The translations under genes and the position numbers were made by a program. Shown in pieces: positions 9,584 to 19,593 of a DNA stretch of 64,000 bases. Position 1 is the stretch's first letter. Every line of letters begins with the position of its first letter. The notes beneath the pieces are model-generated. The model was not told the DNA's origin and made no database searches. It was given only the letters and a program-made list of their open reading frames with translations. This DNA is from Thelonectria olida (Eukaryota; Ascomycota; Sordariomycetes; Hypocreales; Nectriaceae). The stretch spans positions 2,728,001 to 2,792,000 of the forward strand of contig JAGPYM010000004.1 of NCBI GenBank assembly GCA_020736575.1, read 5' to 3'.

Positions 9584-11818
9584 TCAGGTGCCAAAATCGC
9601 CTTGAAACATCCCCAGATCACAGCCCGGCGCGAACCCCAGGTTGGTCATGAATTGCGGATCCACGTCTATGCTGTCTGCGCAGTCTATGGATCCAAGTTC
9701 TTCCAGGATTGCGTCGTAATCTATCCCCGCGTTCTGAAATATGGGGATTGCATGTCCTCCGCTCAAAGGAGGCGACTGGAACGTCATGTTTGGAGTCACC
9801 GCATACAACGACTGTGATGTCCCAGGGCTTGGCTCCGAATTGGTGGGATGCCTGTGTTGCTCGTACGACAGGAGCGATTGTTGATCCTTTTGTTGTTGCA
9901 GCCGGGTAAGCTCTCGCGTCTCTGCTTCTCCAATAGTGCTTGATGGTCTGTGTGTAGTGTGGTAAGTTGCGGTTGATATCTCTTCCACATAAGGAGGGCC
10001 AGGTATAGGCTGGGAGGGATTCTCCACCCCTGCAGTCATGCTCTGGTGTCTTAGGCTTTCAGGGCCCTCGATCCTTGATGAGTTGGGGTTCCAGACTCCT
10101 TGGAGAGTTTCCATCACGGCCTTCCACCGAGTCTTGTCGTGCTCATGCATCCGTTCACTGTGCCCGTGTTGGCGCACAATCTCCATCAAGCTGATCATGA
10201 GAGGTGGCGTCCCAGAAGGCCCAAAGTTCTCTAGGCACGACTCAACAACCTCGAGTAAGTTGGAGAACAGCGATGGTCGATGTCCTGGCACCAAATCCAA
10301 GGTAACCGTCAAGAACATGCCCTGCAGTAGGAACGCTGACGGAACCGATGGGGTAGATCCCCCAAAAATGAGAGAATTACAAAAGGAAAATCGAGGATCC
10401 AGGCTCTTCACCAGGTCCTCAGGGGTGATCCTTTTCTGTGTGGGACTGTCATGCAGTCTCGCGTCCATGCTGGCGGCCCAAAGCTTGGAGAAAGCATACA
10501 GCTGACGGAAAGTGGACAGCGGTTGTGCAGGAGTCCGTGACGGGGCAGTAGTGGCGCCAGTCGGACCAACTCCAAAAATTGGAGTCCAGAGTTCGTCTGG
10601 GTCTACGAGACCAGCGAAGGTGTCTGAAGGCAGACTAGAACGTACACCTGTTGTCACTTCTGGCTGTCCGAGGCACAAGGACGCAAGGGTATCCAGCATG
10701 AATGCAGCAGCTAATATTCGTTTCTCTGGGTCATTGAGGGAAACTTGGCTTCCCTGCCTGACTGGATACATGTGTGTGCCGGTGGCTCGGTTGGTCAAGG
10801 CTAAGCGTGAAGCTTTTCCTATCAGTAACCATGCCGGCATATGTTTGCTCTTCCCTAGGAGGACCAGAGATTGGAGAAGGATAGAGCATATGTGAGGTGT
10901 TTCGAAGTTTCCGTCATCAGGAGGGGTTAACTGGCGGGCAATGTCATATGTGTAGTTCGGAGAGATGGTGTTGGCGTTGGAAGTTCGAGAAGAAGCGGCG
11001 TCTTGAAACGAGGCGACGGCCAAGACGGCCCATAGCTGCGCGTGGAACGCGGTTGAAAGTTTTGGGTCAAGGTTAAGACCTTCGGGCGGATATCTCATAG
11101 CAGTGGTCGTGACTGCGTCTCGATCGATGATCGGAAACCAGCAGTGAGTATATGCAAAGTAGATATCGATGAGACGCTCCCAGTTCGGGGGCAGTACCAG
11201 TCGAGTGGACTCTGCAGAAGTTGTAAGATGTCGCATGGTATACGGGCTCGCTGATGCGTTATCGAGAGAAGGGCCAGTTCCTTGAAGTGAAAAGTCTGGA
11301 GAATTCTTGGGATCAAAGAGAAAGGCATTGGTGGGACTGATGCCTTCTTCCGTCTCAGAATCTCCTGCTGAATCGTCCGTCCGAGGCGTTTTCTCATCAG
11401 ATAGAAGCCGCCCGATATCCTTGTGAACGCGACTCTTGCTCCATCTCCTGTAGAGCCGATGGCCGGCCTTGTCTTTTGTTGCTAGAATCCGGGTTCCGTC
11501 TGCACCGTCATTTTGAGTTAGCAGACGATGCAGAGCCCCTTCGCACCCAGGAACCTGCTCAAAGAGCCAGGCGAGAGATAGCTCAATGCTTCGCAGATAG
11601 CCCGTCTGTACACCTCTCTTTCTAGACGCAGGGGTGTAAGAGCATGGCCGATTCTGCGCAGTGCAGGTGCCGCAATGAGGGCGGGCACCGTCGCACTTCT
11701 CTCTCGCAGTTCGACATGAATCACAAGCTAGTGAGACTCTCTGTCGTTTGGCAGGCGTCGAGGCTGCCTGGGCTGTGAAGGAGTCCGCATCGTTACCTTC
11801 GCGCTTCCTGGGCGGCAT
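9584..11818 (-). CDS. qa-1F: Quinate pathway transcriptional activator, Zn2Cys6 (qa-1F/QutA type)
   Basis: Single exon of 744 residues starting at the ATG at 11818; the frame extends to 11884 but with no further ATG. An N-terminal basic stretch (AKRQRVSLAC) leads into a Zn2Cys6 binuclear cluster with cysteines at about 32, 35, 42, 49, 52 and 59, spaced C-x2-C-x6-C-x6-C-x2-C-x6-C. It is followed by SRKRGVQTGYLRSIELSLAW, a linker signature of the QutA/QA-1F activators. A fungal-specific transcription factor middle region follows (for example ERLIDIYFAYTHCWFPIIDR). It would bind 16-bp sites before the quinate genes and be held inactive by the repressor encoded divergently next door. The C-terminal quarter is Ser/Pro/Gln-rich, as for activation domains. 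Confidence 0.92.
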   Translation of the reverse strand: MPPRKREGNDADSFTAQAASTPAKRQRVSLACDSCRTAREKCDGARPHCGTCTAQNRPCSYTPASRKRGVQTGYLRSIELSLAWLFEQVPGCEGALHRLLTQNDGADGTRILATKDKAGHRLYRRWSKSRVHKDIGRLLSDEKTPRTDDSAGDSETEEGISPTNAFLFDPKNSPDFSLQGTGPSLDNASASPYTMRHLTTSAESTRLVLPPNWERLIDIYFAYTHCWFPIIDRDAVTTTAMRYPPEGLNLDPKLSTAFHAQLWAVLAVASFQDAASSRTSNANTISPNYTYDIARQLTPPDDGNFETPHICSILLQSLVLLGKSKHMPAWLLIGKASRLALTNRATGTHMYPVRQGSQVSLNDPEKRILAAAFMLDTLASLCLGQPEVTTGVRSSLPSDTFAGLVDPDELWTPIFGVGPTGATTAPSRTPAQPLSTFRQLYAFSKLWAASMDARLHDSPTQKRITPEDLVKSLDPRFSFCNSLIFGGSTPSVPSAFLLQGMFLTVTLDLVPGHRPSLFSNLLEVVESCLENFGPSGTPPLMISLMEIVRQHGHSERMHEHDKTRWKAVMETLQGVWNPNSSRIEGPESLRHQSMTAGVENPSQPIPGPPYVEEISTATYHTTHRPSSTIGEAETRELTRLQQQKDQQSLLSYEQHRHPTNSEPSPGTSQSLYAVTPNMTFQSPPLSGGHAIPIFQNAGIDYDAILEELGSIDCADSIDVDPQFMTNLGFAPGCDLGMFQGDFGT

Positions 11819-12186
11819 CCTTTGGTCGGAGTGTGGCAGACCGTGGAGTCGTGGATGAGCTACCTTCTGTGTGCCACAAGACACGCAGAGGCATGGCGGA
11901 CAAAGAGGGAGAAGCCGCTGATCAACTCGTATGATGCTGGCGCCATGTCACAGCAGCAGCAGAACAAGGACGTCAAGGCCACAGGCCATGAGAAACAGCA
12001 GATGCAAGAACAATTTGGGATGGAAAAAATTACGTGCAAGCGACAATGCGGGGAGAATCTGGGGTCCTGGGGATGTCGAGAGGCGCTGAGATGTGCTGGA
12101 GATGGGGAGATTGGAGCGAACAGCAACAGGGAATGTGACAGATGCGAACAGCCAATGGTGGGTCGCTTATTGTTAGGGCGGGTCTC

Positions 12187-12202
12187 GGGTAATCGCTCTT
12201 CC
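12187..12202 (+). promoter_or_regulatory. Weak candidate activator site between the two regulators
   Basis: GGGTAATCGCTCTTCC matches 13 of 16 consensus positions, but the mismatches fall in the right half-site. Autoregulation of the activator is known in Neurospora, which makes the location sensible; the match alone is weak. Confidence 0.3.
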
Positions 12203-12627
12203 GGCCAATCGGAATGCTCAATTTAGGGCGGGGTCCCCGGACTTCCCCACCGGCTTTTTTCTTCGGTGGTGGGGGAAGGAGGTGCTGAACCTAAACTGTC
12301 AGAGCGCGACGGAGCCGTGATGCCTTTGCTTTGCTCCTTTGCAACCCTCTTGTCCATTTGCGTCTCTCCTCGTCCTTGAATCGTCTCGCTCCCTTGCAGA
12401 GGACAACGCACACGCACCTCAGCTCGTTCGACTGCGCGAAATTATCGCGGAATACCCTCACACAACCACCTGACTTGCCGTTATTCCGCGCGGCGTCCTG
12501 GTTCCTGAGCGCTCCTCGCTTCCGCTTCCTCCCACTCTCCTCTCCTCTCCTCTTAGTCTTGGCCGCCCAGACCACCCTCCAGACAGAGTCCGTCCAGACA
12601 CCAACCAACTGACTAACCTGCGCCATC

Positions 12628-12654
12628 ATGGCTCATCCGACTCGCGCCGCTTAA
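12628..12654 (+). promoter_or_regulatory. Upstream open reading frame (MAHPTRAA) before the repressor
   Basis: An ATG in a good context (CATCATGG) opens an 8-codon frame ending in TAA, 27 nt before the repressor ATG at 12682. If it lies in the mRNA leader, scanning ribosomes would meet it first, which could lower repressor translation. Confidence 0.4.
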
Positions 12655-12681
12655 TGAAGCAACACAATCATCTCCCATCCC

Positions 12682-15414
12682 ATGGCCGGCGTCAAGAGAT
12701 CCCTTGGGGCCATGCTTGGTGGCCCTGAGGACATCCTCTCTCGCGCTCCTCCACCGCCGCATACTCGAACTCGTTCCAACTCGAACTCCTTGATTCATAG
12801 CCAGATGAGTAGCAGGAGTAGTAGCATCAGCAGCAACAGCCAAACCCAGACCCAGATTATCTCCACGCCGCCGCGAGCACGCAACGGTGCGCCACCATCA
12901 GATCCTCAAGATGCCTTCACCCGAACTCCTTCCCCTACCTTTCCTCCACTGAATGGAGAGGTTCCTGAATTCAGCGCCGATGCCTCGATGCTTCTGGCTG
13001 GCATTCGAGGCGCTGGAAAGTCCACACTTGCCATTATGGCGTCCTCGGCCATGAACCGAAAAGTCCTCGACCTAGAGACTGCCTTCCAGCGAGCAACAGG
13101 TCTGTCCAGTGCTGGATACAAGGCCAAGCACGGGTCGGCCGAGTGTTACAAGCAGCAAGCCAAGGTTCTCCAAAGCGCTCTTGAACGTCACCGCACCGGC
13201 AGCGTTCTCGTCTGTTCCTGGATGGAGACTCGAGTGCAGAGTCTACTCCGAGAGTTCTCTGCCACAAACCCTGTCATCCATGTTGTCCGCGATGCCGAAG
13301 CGATTCAGCAGCATCTCAAAATCAGCGACACTACCAAGATATGGAGTCTCCTCAACGTCAGCAGCGCAATATTCAGGTCCTGTACCAACTTTGAGTTCTT
13401 CAACGTCTCAGAGAAGCCTTCCAAATCCCACGACAACCCCAACAGAGCGTCACTGTTGCAAAGAACGCCCACACCATACCTGGCATTGAAACATGTCGAA
13501 AGACACTTTCTCAAGTTCCTCTCGTTGATCTTTCCTGCAGGGACCATTCCCTTCATCGAGTCTGCCTTCCCTTTGGCCAAGGTCCCTGCCGAGGAGCGCC
13601 AGTTCACCTATGCCGTTTCGATCCCACTGACCGACGTTTTGAATGAGAACATCGATGTCGAAGAACATGTTACAGGAGCAGATGTCATTCAGATTGTGGT
13701 ACACGATCTAGCCGAAAATCTAGATAGGCACCCCGATGCGGCGTGTCCAAGCGCCGAACTGACTGCCAGGTTGGCCAGTGATATGACAAGGGGTATCGGG
13801 AGGGTCCGAAGAAGCTCTCTTCTGCCTATTATCCTACACATATTCCTTCCTCACATGGCCAGTGAGGATGGAATTCGGGCGTACCTCGATCTCCTTCACC
13901 ACGCGGTGCGACTAGCCCCAGAGATGATGACCGTCGACTTGAGATTAGATAGTCCTCGCATCTCTCGGGTTTTAGTCGCCCGGAAAAGAACCAAGATCAT
14001 TGGAAACTGCTTCATTGTCACCGATCCTCCGCCTTGGGAATCCTCTGCCTGGGTTTCATGGTACACCAAAGCCAATCGATTGGGTTGCCACCTGGCTCGA
14101 TTGATTCGCCCTGCAACATGCATCGAGGACAACTTCAGCATTGCGCATATAAAATGCGCCGTCAGTGCGCTTGAGGGACCCAAGATCCCATTGATCGCAT
14201 ACAACTCCGGTCCGCTCGGTCGCAACTCGGCTTCCTTCAACCGCATTCTAACTGTAACACGGCCGGGATCACTTGAACGGGTCAACCCTATACCACCCAT
14301 TACGCCATGCGTCACCGCGCTTGGGGCAACTGAGGCTCTATTTTCGTCCTTTATTTACGACGAAATGAAGCTGTACGTGTTCGGCGCCAACGTCGACTAC
14401 AGTTTATCCCCAGCTATGCATACGTCTGCATTAAAGGCATGTGGGATTCCACATCGCTATCAGCCATTCTCTTCCTCATCTCTCCGCGGCATCAAACACC
14501 TAATTGAAGACCCCAACTTTGGCGGTGCTTCGGTCGGCCTACCCTTCAAAGTTGAGGTGATAACTCTAACCCATTCTCTCAGCAGCCATGCTCGAGCAAT
14601 TGGTGCTGTCAATACCCTCATTCCTATTCGTCACCTTAACCCCGACGGTTCGGTTCCAACAGGAGCTGGCTTCTTTCAGGGCATCAACAGAGCTGGTCCC
14701 ATCAAGGCACTATATGGGGAGAATACCGACTGGATTGGCATTAGGGCGTGCATCCGTCGGGGTCTCTCGCCTGCCAATGCTGTGGTTTCAACCACATGTG
14801 GGCTCGTCATTGGAGCCGGAGGTATGGCTCGTGCTACAGTTTATGCCATGCTGCAGATTGGTATTCGGAATATTGTCATTCAGAATCGCACACTTGCCAA
14901 TACAGAGAAGTTGGTGAGCCACTTTTCTCAGCTGCTCCAGAGGAAGGACTTTAAGCTACTCAGCTCAAGTACGCAATCCGCACGATTTCACGTTGTCAAA
15001 TCTCTTGATGAGACCTGGCCCGAAGATTTCCGGCTGCCCACGGTAATTGTTTCATGTATTCCAACACACAACATTGGGAACGTCCCAGCGCCAGATTTGG
15101 TGCTCCCCGAGCCATGGCTTGGTAGCCGAACCGGTGGCGTTGCGATCGACCTGGGATACAAGACATTGAGTACGCCCCTGCTCGACCAAGTCAGAAAAGA
15201 GTCGGCACGAGGCTGGGTGAGCATGGATGGTCTCGATTTGCTACCTGAACAGGGTTTTGCCCAATTCGAGCTGTTCACTGGCAGACGTGCTCCCAGAAGA
15301 CTTATGAGAAGGGAGGTATTTAGAGCATACCCGGCAGTTGAGGAGGGCAAATCAAACCTGGAAGAGCTCCAGCCACGATTAGAGTCTGTGGATGACCAGG
15401 AGGCGTTACTATGA
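12682..15414 (+). CDS. qa-1S: Quinate pathway repressor, AROM-derived (qa-1S/QutR type)
   Basis: Single exon, 910 residues, close to the roughly 920 of QA-1S and QutR. The family is homologous to the last three domains of the pentafunctional AROM protein but acts as a repressor that inactivates the QutA/QA-1F activator. After a Ser/Pro-rich N-terminus of about 95 residues come a shikimate kinase-like domain with a P-loop (GIRGAGKS at 107-114), a type I dehydroquinase-like middle (about 280-520) and a shikimate dehydrogenase-like C-terminus. The last opens with KLYVFGANVDYSLSPAMHTS near 562, has the altered loop GGASVGLPFK, and carries the Rossmann motif VIGAGGMARATV near 710. Loss of AROM catalytic residues is expected for the family; in the dehydrogenase part the usual TxPxK is VGLPFK. 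It is divergent from the activator gene. Confidence 0.93.
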   Translation: MAGVKRSLGAMLGGPEDILSRAPPPPHTRTRSNSNSLIHSQMSSRSSSISSNSQTQTQIISTPPRARNGAPPSDPQDAFTRTPSPTFPPLNGEVPEFSADASMLLAGIRGAGKSTLAIMASSAMNRKVLDLETAFQRATGLSSAGYKAKHGSAECYKQQAKVLQSALERHRTGSVLVCSWMETRVQSLLREFSATNPVIHVVRDAEAIQQHLKISDTTKIWSLLNVSSAIFRSCTNFEFFNVSEKPSKSHDNPNRASLLQRTPTPYLALKHVERHFLKFLSLIFPAGTIPFIESAFPLAKVPAEERQFTYAVSIPLTDVLNENIDVEEHVTGADVIQIVVHDLAENLDRHPDAACPSAELTARLASDMTRGIGRVRRSSLLPIILHIFLPHMASEDGIRAYLDLLHHAVRLAPEMMTVDLRLDSPRISRVLVARKRTKIIGNCFIVTDPPPWESSAWVSWYTKANRLGCHLARLIRPATCIEDNFSIAHIKCAVSALEGPKIPLIAYNSGPLGRNSASFNRILTVTRPGSLERVNPIPPITPCVTALGATEALFSSFIYDEMKLYVFGANVDYSLSPAMHTSALKACGIPHRYQPFSSSSLRGIKHLIEDPNFGGASVGLPFKVEVITLTHSLSSHARAIGAVNTLIPIRHLNPDGSVPTGAGFFQGINRAGPIKALYGENTDWIGIRACIRRGLSPANAVVSTTCGLVIGAGGMARATVYAMLQIGIRNIVIQNRTLANTEKLVSHFSQLLQRKDFKLLSSSTQSARFHVVKSLDETWPEDFRLPTVIVSCIPTHNIGNVPAPDLVLPEPWLGSRTGGVAIDLGYKTLSTPLLDQVRKESARGWVSMDGLDLLPEQGFAQFELFTGRRAPRRLMRREVFRAYPAVEEGKSNLEELQPRLESVDDQEALL

Positions 15415-17001
15415 GGAGTAAAATAAGCGAAGATTAGGCTGTCACTTCCGAGATGTTAGCATAGGTATGAGGCGCTGGGTGTTATTTTAGTGAATATGTA
15501 TGAAGGCTCGCATACATGTAGCCTATTAAGCATGATTGCCATACTTTTGAGCATGTCCATGACTCAACAACAGTGACATGGGCGGAGAATTGAGAACCCT
15601 AGATTTGAAAACATTGTTAGATGCAGACTGCCGTATTGTGGTTTTGTCAAACACTTCTCTCATGCTGTTTTGAAGGATTTACGTCCCGCCAAGCCTCGGT
15701 TACTCAAGTGCCGTCCATCTTTGGCTTGAATGGCTTCTCCTAACACATTTCCTGTTCGCAAGTGCTGTTACGCGTCTTTTCGAAAGTTTAACAGTCTGGC
15801 CACGCGTACCCGAAGATTCCGGTTCATCTATGCGTGATTTTAGCCATGCTGAATGAAGGAATTTGAGGCTTGCTTTAGGCAGCCGAATTTCCATCTGGAT
15901 ACTCAGCGGGGATCAGATCCGTTTACTTAGACTTTGACTAGCTGAAGTACGCTTCATGAGCTTCAAACCAGCTGTGTGAATCCTCAAATTCGACCTTCCA
16001 TTCTATATTATTAATAAAATATGTTTTGAACCTCTTTGAGTTGCTAGAATAGACAGTTCCAGGACAGACAATAACTTAGGTACCTAGGGTAGGTAGCCTG
16101 CAATCTGGTTTCGCCACATCTGCTTGAGGTATGCTGCACAGCCACACGTCGCATCTGGTGCCTGCGCCACATATTGATCTGATGAACAAGGTGAGCATGT
16201 CAGAGGATGAACTGGCAGCGGGGATCAGAATAAATGGCACACCGAAAGGAGTTGACACAAATATTGTTGCACTGTGTGTTAGTTGCGTGGAGTAAATGCT
16301 CGCAGTATTTTGTCAAGTATTGCTTTCTACCCCTGTGGTGTGCCGGTTTTTCTGATCACCACTTGACTGGGAATCTTTTCTCCTGAAAATTGATAAATCA
16401 CATGGGGTTCAAATCTCAGTCCACCTCGTTGCACCCAAGCACTTGGCACCCTCCTTGAACTAGTAGACTGGTTGCCCAGGCGCTGAAAACAGGCATGCCT
16501 CGTGTCGCTCGTGTAAGTCCAAGATGCAGACCTCTTGGACAACCAAAATAGGATCACAGAGCAGCATCTTCTCGGTTTCCAGTTGAAAATAACTAGCCAT
16601 CCTATCAAATTGTAAAACTTTATCATTTAAAATGCAACATTCACTCTTTAGCTGGGGCAAACTCGCAACATCAAGCAGTTCTTGGCATGTTTGACCTGCA
16701 CTGCCACTCATGCCCAAATTGTGGCGCAGCAGCAAGCCAGAAGTATCCATGACGCCAACCACCCGCCAAGAGGTTGCCTCCTACGTACCGACCTACGCAA
16801 CCTTGCCCACGCTTAACGGAGGCAACCAGATTCTTGGACCCCTAGCGAATCATGGCCCACCAGCCTTGAAAAAGGTAGAGACGCCCATCTCAGCTTTCAA
16901 GGTACGTCTATATAAGAAAGCCTTGGCTGACACAAAGTGCGGACGCCTTGCTTTCGTCGTACATCACACCTCTTCCCTTCCACAACCTCTGCTGCGATAG
17001 C
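15415..17001. other. Intergenic region between repressor and dynamin genes
   Basis: About 1.6 kb without a recognisable gene. Short frames lack protein-like composition. The right end carries a TATATAAG element at 16909-16916, 86 nt before the dynamin ATG, which supports the start at 17002. Confidence 0.5.
16909..16916 (+). promoter_or_regulatory. TATA-like element of the dynamin-family gene
   Basis: TATATAAG lies 86 nt upstream of the ATG at 17002, a usual distance for a fungal core promoter element. Confidence 0.4.
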
Positions 17002-19593
17002 ATGGGCTCACTGTTCGTCGTCCCTCCAGACCACCCTCATCGCGTTGCTGTCGCTGACCCTAAGACCAGTCGCGCAATGCCCACTTCTATCGAGTCGTCC
17101 CTGGCTACCGAGGGCCTTGCCAACGAGCAGCGCGGCCTTTTGGACCTCATCGACAAGCTACAATTTGCACAGCTCGACAATATCAAACTCCCCCAGATCG
17201 TTGTTGTCGGAGACCAGTCTGCTGGTAAAAGCTCCGTCCTCGAAGCCCTCACCGGCACGCCATTTCCCCGTGAAGCAGGCGCATGCACCCGATTCGCGAC
17301 CGAGATTCGTCTACGGAGAGCAAAGGAAACAAAGTTGAAGGTGTCCATCATTCCCGACAAGGCTCGTGGCTACAATGAACAAGCTCGACTGCTTCAATAT
17401 GGTGGGGATGTTACCGGCGATACTCCCTTCGAGACCATGATGCGAGATGCAACCGAAATCATCGCCCCTCGAAACATTCCCGGTCGCTTTGCTGCTCGCG
17501 ATATCCTCGTCGTCGAAAAATGGGGCCCTGATATGCCACTTTTGACTCTCGTTGATCTGCCTGGCCTGGTCCGTGTTGCCAACCGCGACCAGTCAGAAGC
17601 CGATATTCAGACAATCGAATCCCTTTCCGACCGATACATGAAGAGCTCGCGAACTATCATCCTGGCTGTCATTGGAGGCAACAACGACTATGTTCAAGCG
17701 CCGATTCTCAAGAAGGCCCGACAGTTCGATCCCCAAGGCTCTCGAACTATTGGTGTCTTGACCAAGCCCGACATGACTGAGCGAATCGGTCTCGAGGACA
17801 AGTTCATTGAGCTTGTAACCAATAAAGACAAGGAGAACAACTTCAAGCTGGGTTGGTATGTCCTGCTGAACCCCGGTCCCAACGAGCGTTGGCAGACGCC
17901 AGAGGATCGAGCTAGACGAGAAGCCGAGTTCTTTACTCGAGGCAAATGGGCTCATCTGCCTCCCCAGATGTGGGGTATCGCCGCTCTACGACAGAAGCTC
18001 AGCACCCAGCTCCAGCGACACATTGGCAAGCATGTCAAGACTCTTCGGCGCCAGATCCAAGAGGCGCTTGAAGGCTGCGAAGCGCAGCTCAAGGCCATGG
18101 GAGCTGGTAAGGATACCGTTGAGGAGATGAGATTTGAGATGGGCGAACTCTTTACTGCTTCCAACAACCTCGTCACACCCGCCGTCAATGGTAACTACAA
18201 GAACCCCTTTGGAGAGAAGTTTTTCGCTCGACAGTCCAGTCCCAAGGGCACACCATCCCAGAAGCTACGAGCTCGTGTCCGTGAAGAGAGTGAGAGATTT
18301 GCTCGACGATTCCGTCAGCATGGCCGCAAGGTTACCTTCCAACAGAACGCCCCTCCTCCGGCAGCCGATCTTCCTCAAGCTGGTCTCGTAGGAGACCGTA
18401 CCAAGAAGGACTTTGCAGAGCACGAGGTTGAGCCACTTCTTCGACAAATCCGTGGTAACGAACTGCCTCTCGACTCCAACCCCAGAGCCCCATACATTCT
18501 CTTCCAGGACTACTCCCGAAACTGGCCTGTCCTGGCCCAAGAGTACAAAGACAACCTCAGTGTTATTTGCAACGAGTTTCTTGCCGATGTCATCGATCAC
18601 GTCTGGCCGATGCGTATGCGCGACCCGCTTCGCATGCACTTTTTGGAGATTAAGATGAAGGAGGTGATGGAGAGCGCCGATAAGGAGCTAGGCTGCCTGA
18701 CTGACGACATGGAGTTGGAGGTGCAGCCTTTCGACCCCGAGTACGAGGACCGTCTGAGGAAATGGCGCGCCGAGTCCACTGAGAACGGTGGCACTTACAC
18801 CGAGGCCGAGGAGGTTTTGGAGAAGATGCTCATCTACTACGACCTCACGGCGCGCATCTTCACTCGCAATGTCATCACTCAGGTCGTCGAGCGCCACCTT
18901 CTCTTGGGCATGCTCCGTCTCTTCAATCCTATTGAGATTCTGCGCATGCGCGACGCCACCATCGAAGCCATCGCCGCTGAGAATAAGGAGACTCGCGAGC
19001 GACGCAAGGTGCTCCAGGCCCAGAAGAAGGCCATCGAAGAAGCTAGAACCATTTGTGCCGGCCTTGCAATGAGAAGCGAGCTCAGAGTCTACGAGGACGA
19101 ACCAGAGGATGAGGCGGCTACGGATGATGAGGATCAACCCACCGTGGACTACACCCGTCGCCAGCCCGCTCAGGCTGCCGCCCCTCCCGTCCCACAGCAA
19201 CAGCCGCCTCGGACACCACCTCAGCCTCAGCCGTCGCCTCAGCCCTCAAGGCATGAGTCGGTTCGAAGAGTCGCTCGTGATGTCCGCGAGGAGCCACGTT
19301 CCAGCGGCTACGCCATGACGCCTCCCGAGCAGTACCGACGTGAGAGCACGCAGCCGTCTCACCGCCAGGACTCCCGCGACTGGGAGCCCGTTTACCACAG
19401 CAGCCAAGAGGACCAAACCGCTCCCAAGCCTCCCCCGCGACCCCAGAAGGTTGGCCTCAGCGACCCCGAGGCTTACTACGAGAACGCAGGCCGAACGGAC
19501 TCGTACCAACAGAACCCTAATGGTCGAGATGCCCGCCGCGAGAGCGCAAGACATAGACTTGCGAATGCAATGAGGTTGGGCTCGCAAAATTAG
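17002..19593 (+). CDS. Dynamin-family GTPase (fungal Mx/dynamin-like protein)
   Basis: Single exon, 863 residues from the first in-frame ATG at 17002; a second ATG at 17077 (MPTSIESS) could be the true start, since the conserved family region begins shortly after it. All GTPase motifs are present: the G1 P-loop GDQSAGKSS, the G2 threonine in CTRFATEIRL, G3 DLPGL and G4 TKPD. A dynamin middle domain follows, then a GTPase effector-like helix (ENKETRERRKVLQAQKKAIE). The C-terminal 150 residues are Pro/Gln/Arg-rich and probably disordered. No PH domain is evident, so it resembles the fungal Mx-like group rather than classical endocytic dynamin. Such proteins self-assemble on membranes; the specific membrane here is unknown. 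Confidence 0.9.
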   Translation: MGSLFVVPPDHPHRVAVADPKTSRAMPTSIESSLATEGLANEQRGLLDLIDKLQFAQLDNIKLPQIVVVGDQSAGKSSVLEALTGTPFPREAGACTRFATEIRLRRAKETKLKVSIIPDKARGYNEQARLLQYGGDVTGDTPFETMMRDATEIIAPRNIPGRFAARDILVVEKWGPDMPLLTLVDLPGLVRVANRDQSEADIQTIESLSDRYMKSSRTIILAVIGGNNDYVQAPILKKARQFDPQGSRTIGVLTKPDMTERIGLEDKFIELVTNKDKENNFKLGWYVLLNPGPNERWQTPEDRARREAEFFTRGKWAHLPPQMWGIAALRQKLSTQLQRHIGKHVKTLRRQIQEALEGCEAQLKAMGAGKDTVEEMRFEMGELFTASNNLVTPAVNGNYKNPFGEKFFARQSSPKGTPSQKLRARVREESERFARRFRQHGRKVTFQQNAPPPAADLPQAGLVGDRTKKDFAEHEVEPLLRQIRGNELPLDSNPRAPYILFQDYSRNWPVLAQEYKDNLSVICNEFLADVIDHVWPMRMRDPLRMHFLEIKMKEVMESADKELGCLTDDMELEVQPFDPEYEDRLRKWRAESTENGGTYTEAEEVLEKMLIYYDLTARIFTRNVITQVVERHLLLGMLRLFNPIEILRMRDATIEAIAAENKETRERRKVLQAQKKAIEEARTICAGLAMRSELRVYEDEPEDEAATDDEDQPTVDYTRRQPAQAAAPPVPQQQPPRTPPQPQPSPQPSRHESVRRVARDVREEPRSSGYAMTPPEQYRRESTQPSHRQDSRDWEPVYHSSQEDQTAPKPPPRPQKVGLSDPEAYYENAGRTDSYQQNPNGRDARRESARHRLANAMRLGSQN

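Larger units (their letters stand above)
11819..12681. promoter_or_regulatory. Divergent activator / repressor promoter
   Basis: A shared 0.86-kb region between the divergent regulatory genes, the arrangement known for Neurospora qa-1F and qa-1S. It contains a weak activator-like site at 12187-12202, a CT-rich leader at about 12340-12600 on the repressor side and a short upstream reading frame at 12628-12654. Confidence 0.65.

Noticed and set aside
16903..17070. A 5' UTR intron (GTACGT ... CAG) before the dynamin-family gene, with start at 17077
   Set aside because: A TATATAAG element sits inside the supposed intron at a good distance from the ATG at 17002, so transcription probably begins after the donor. 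The alternative start remains possible.
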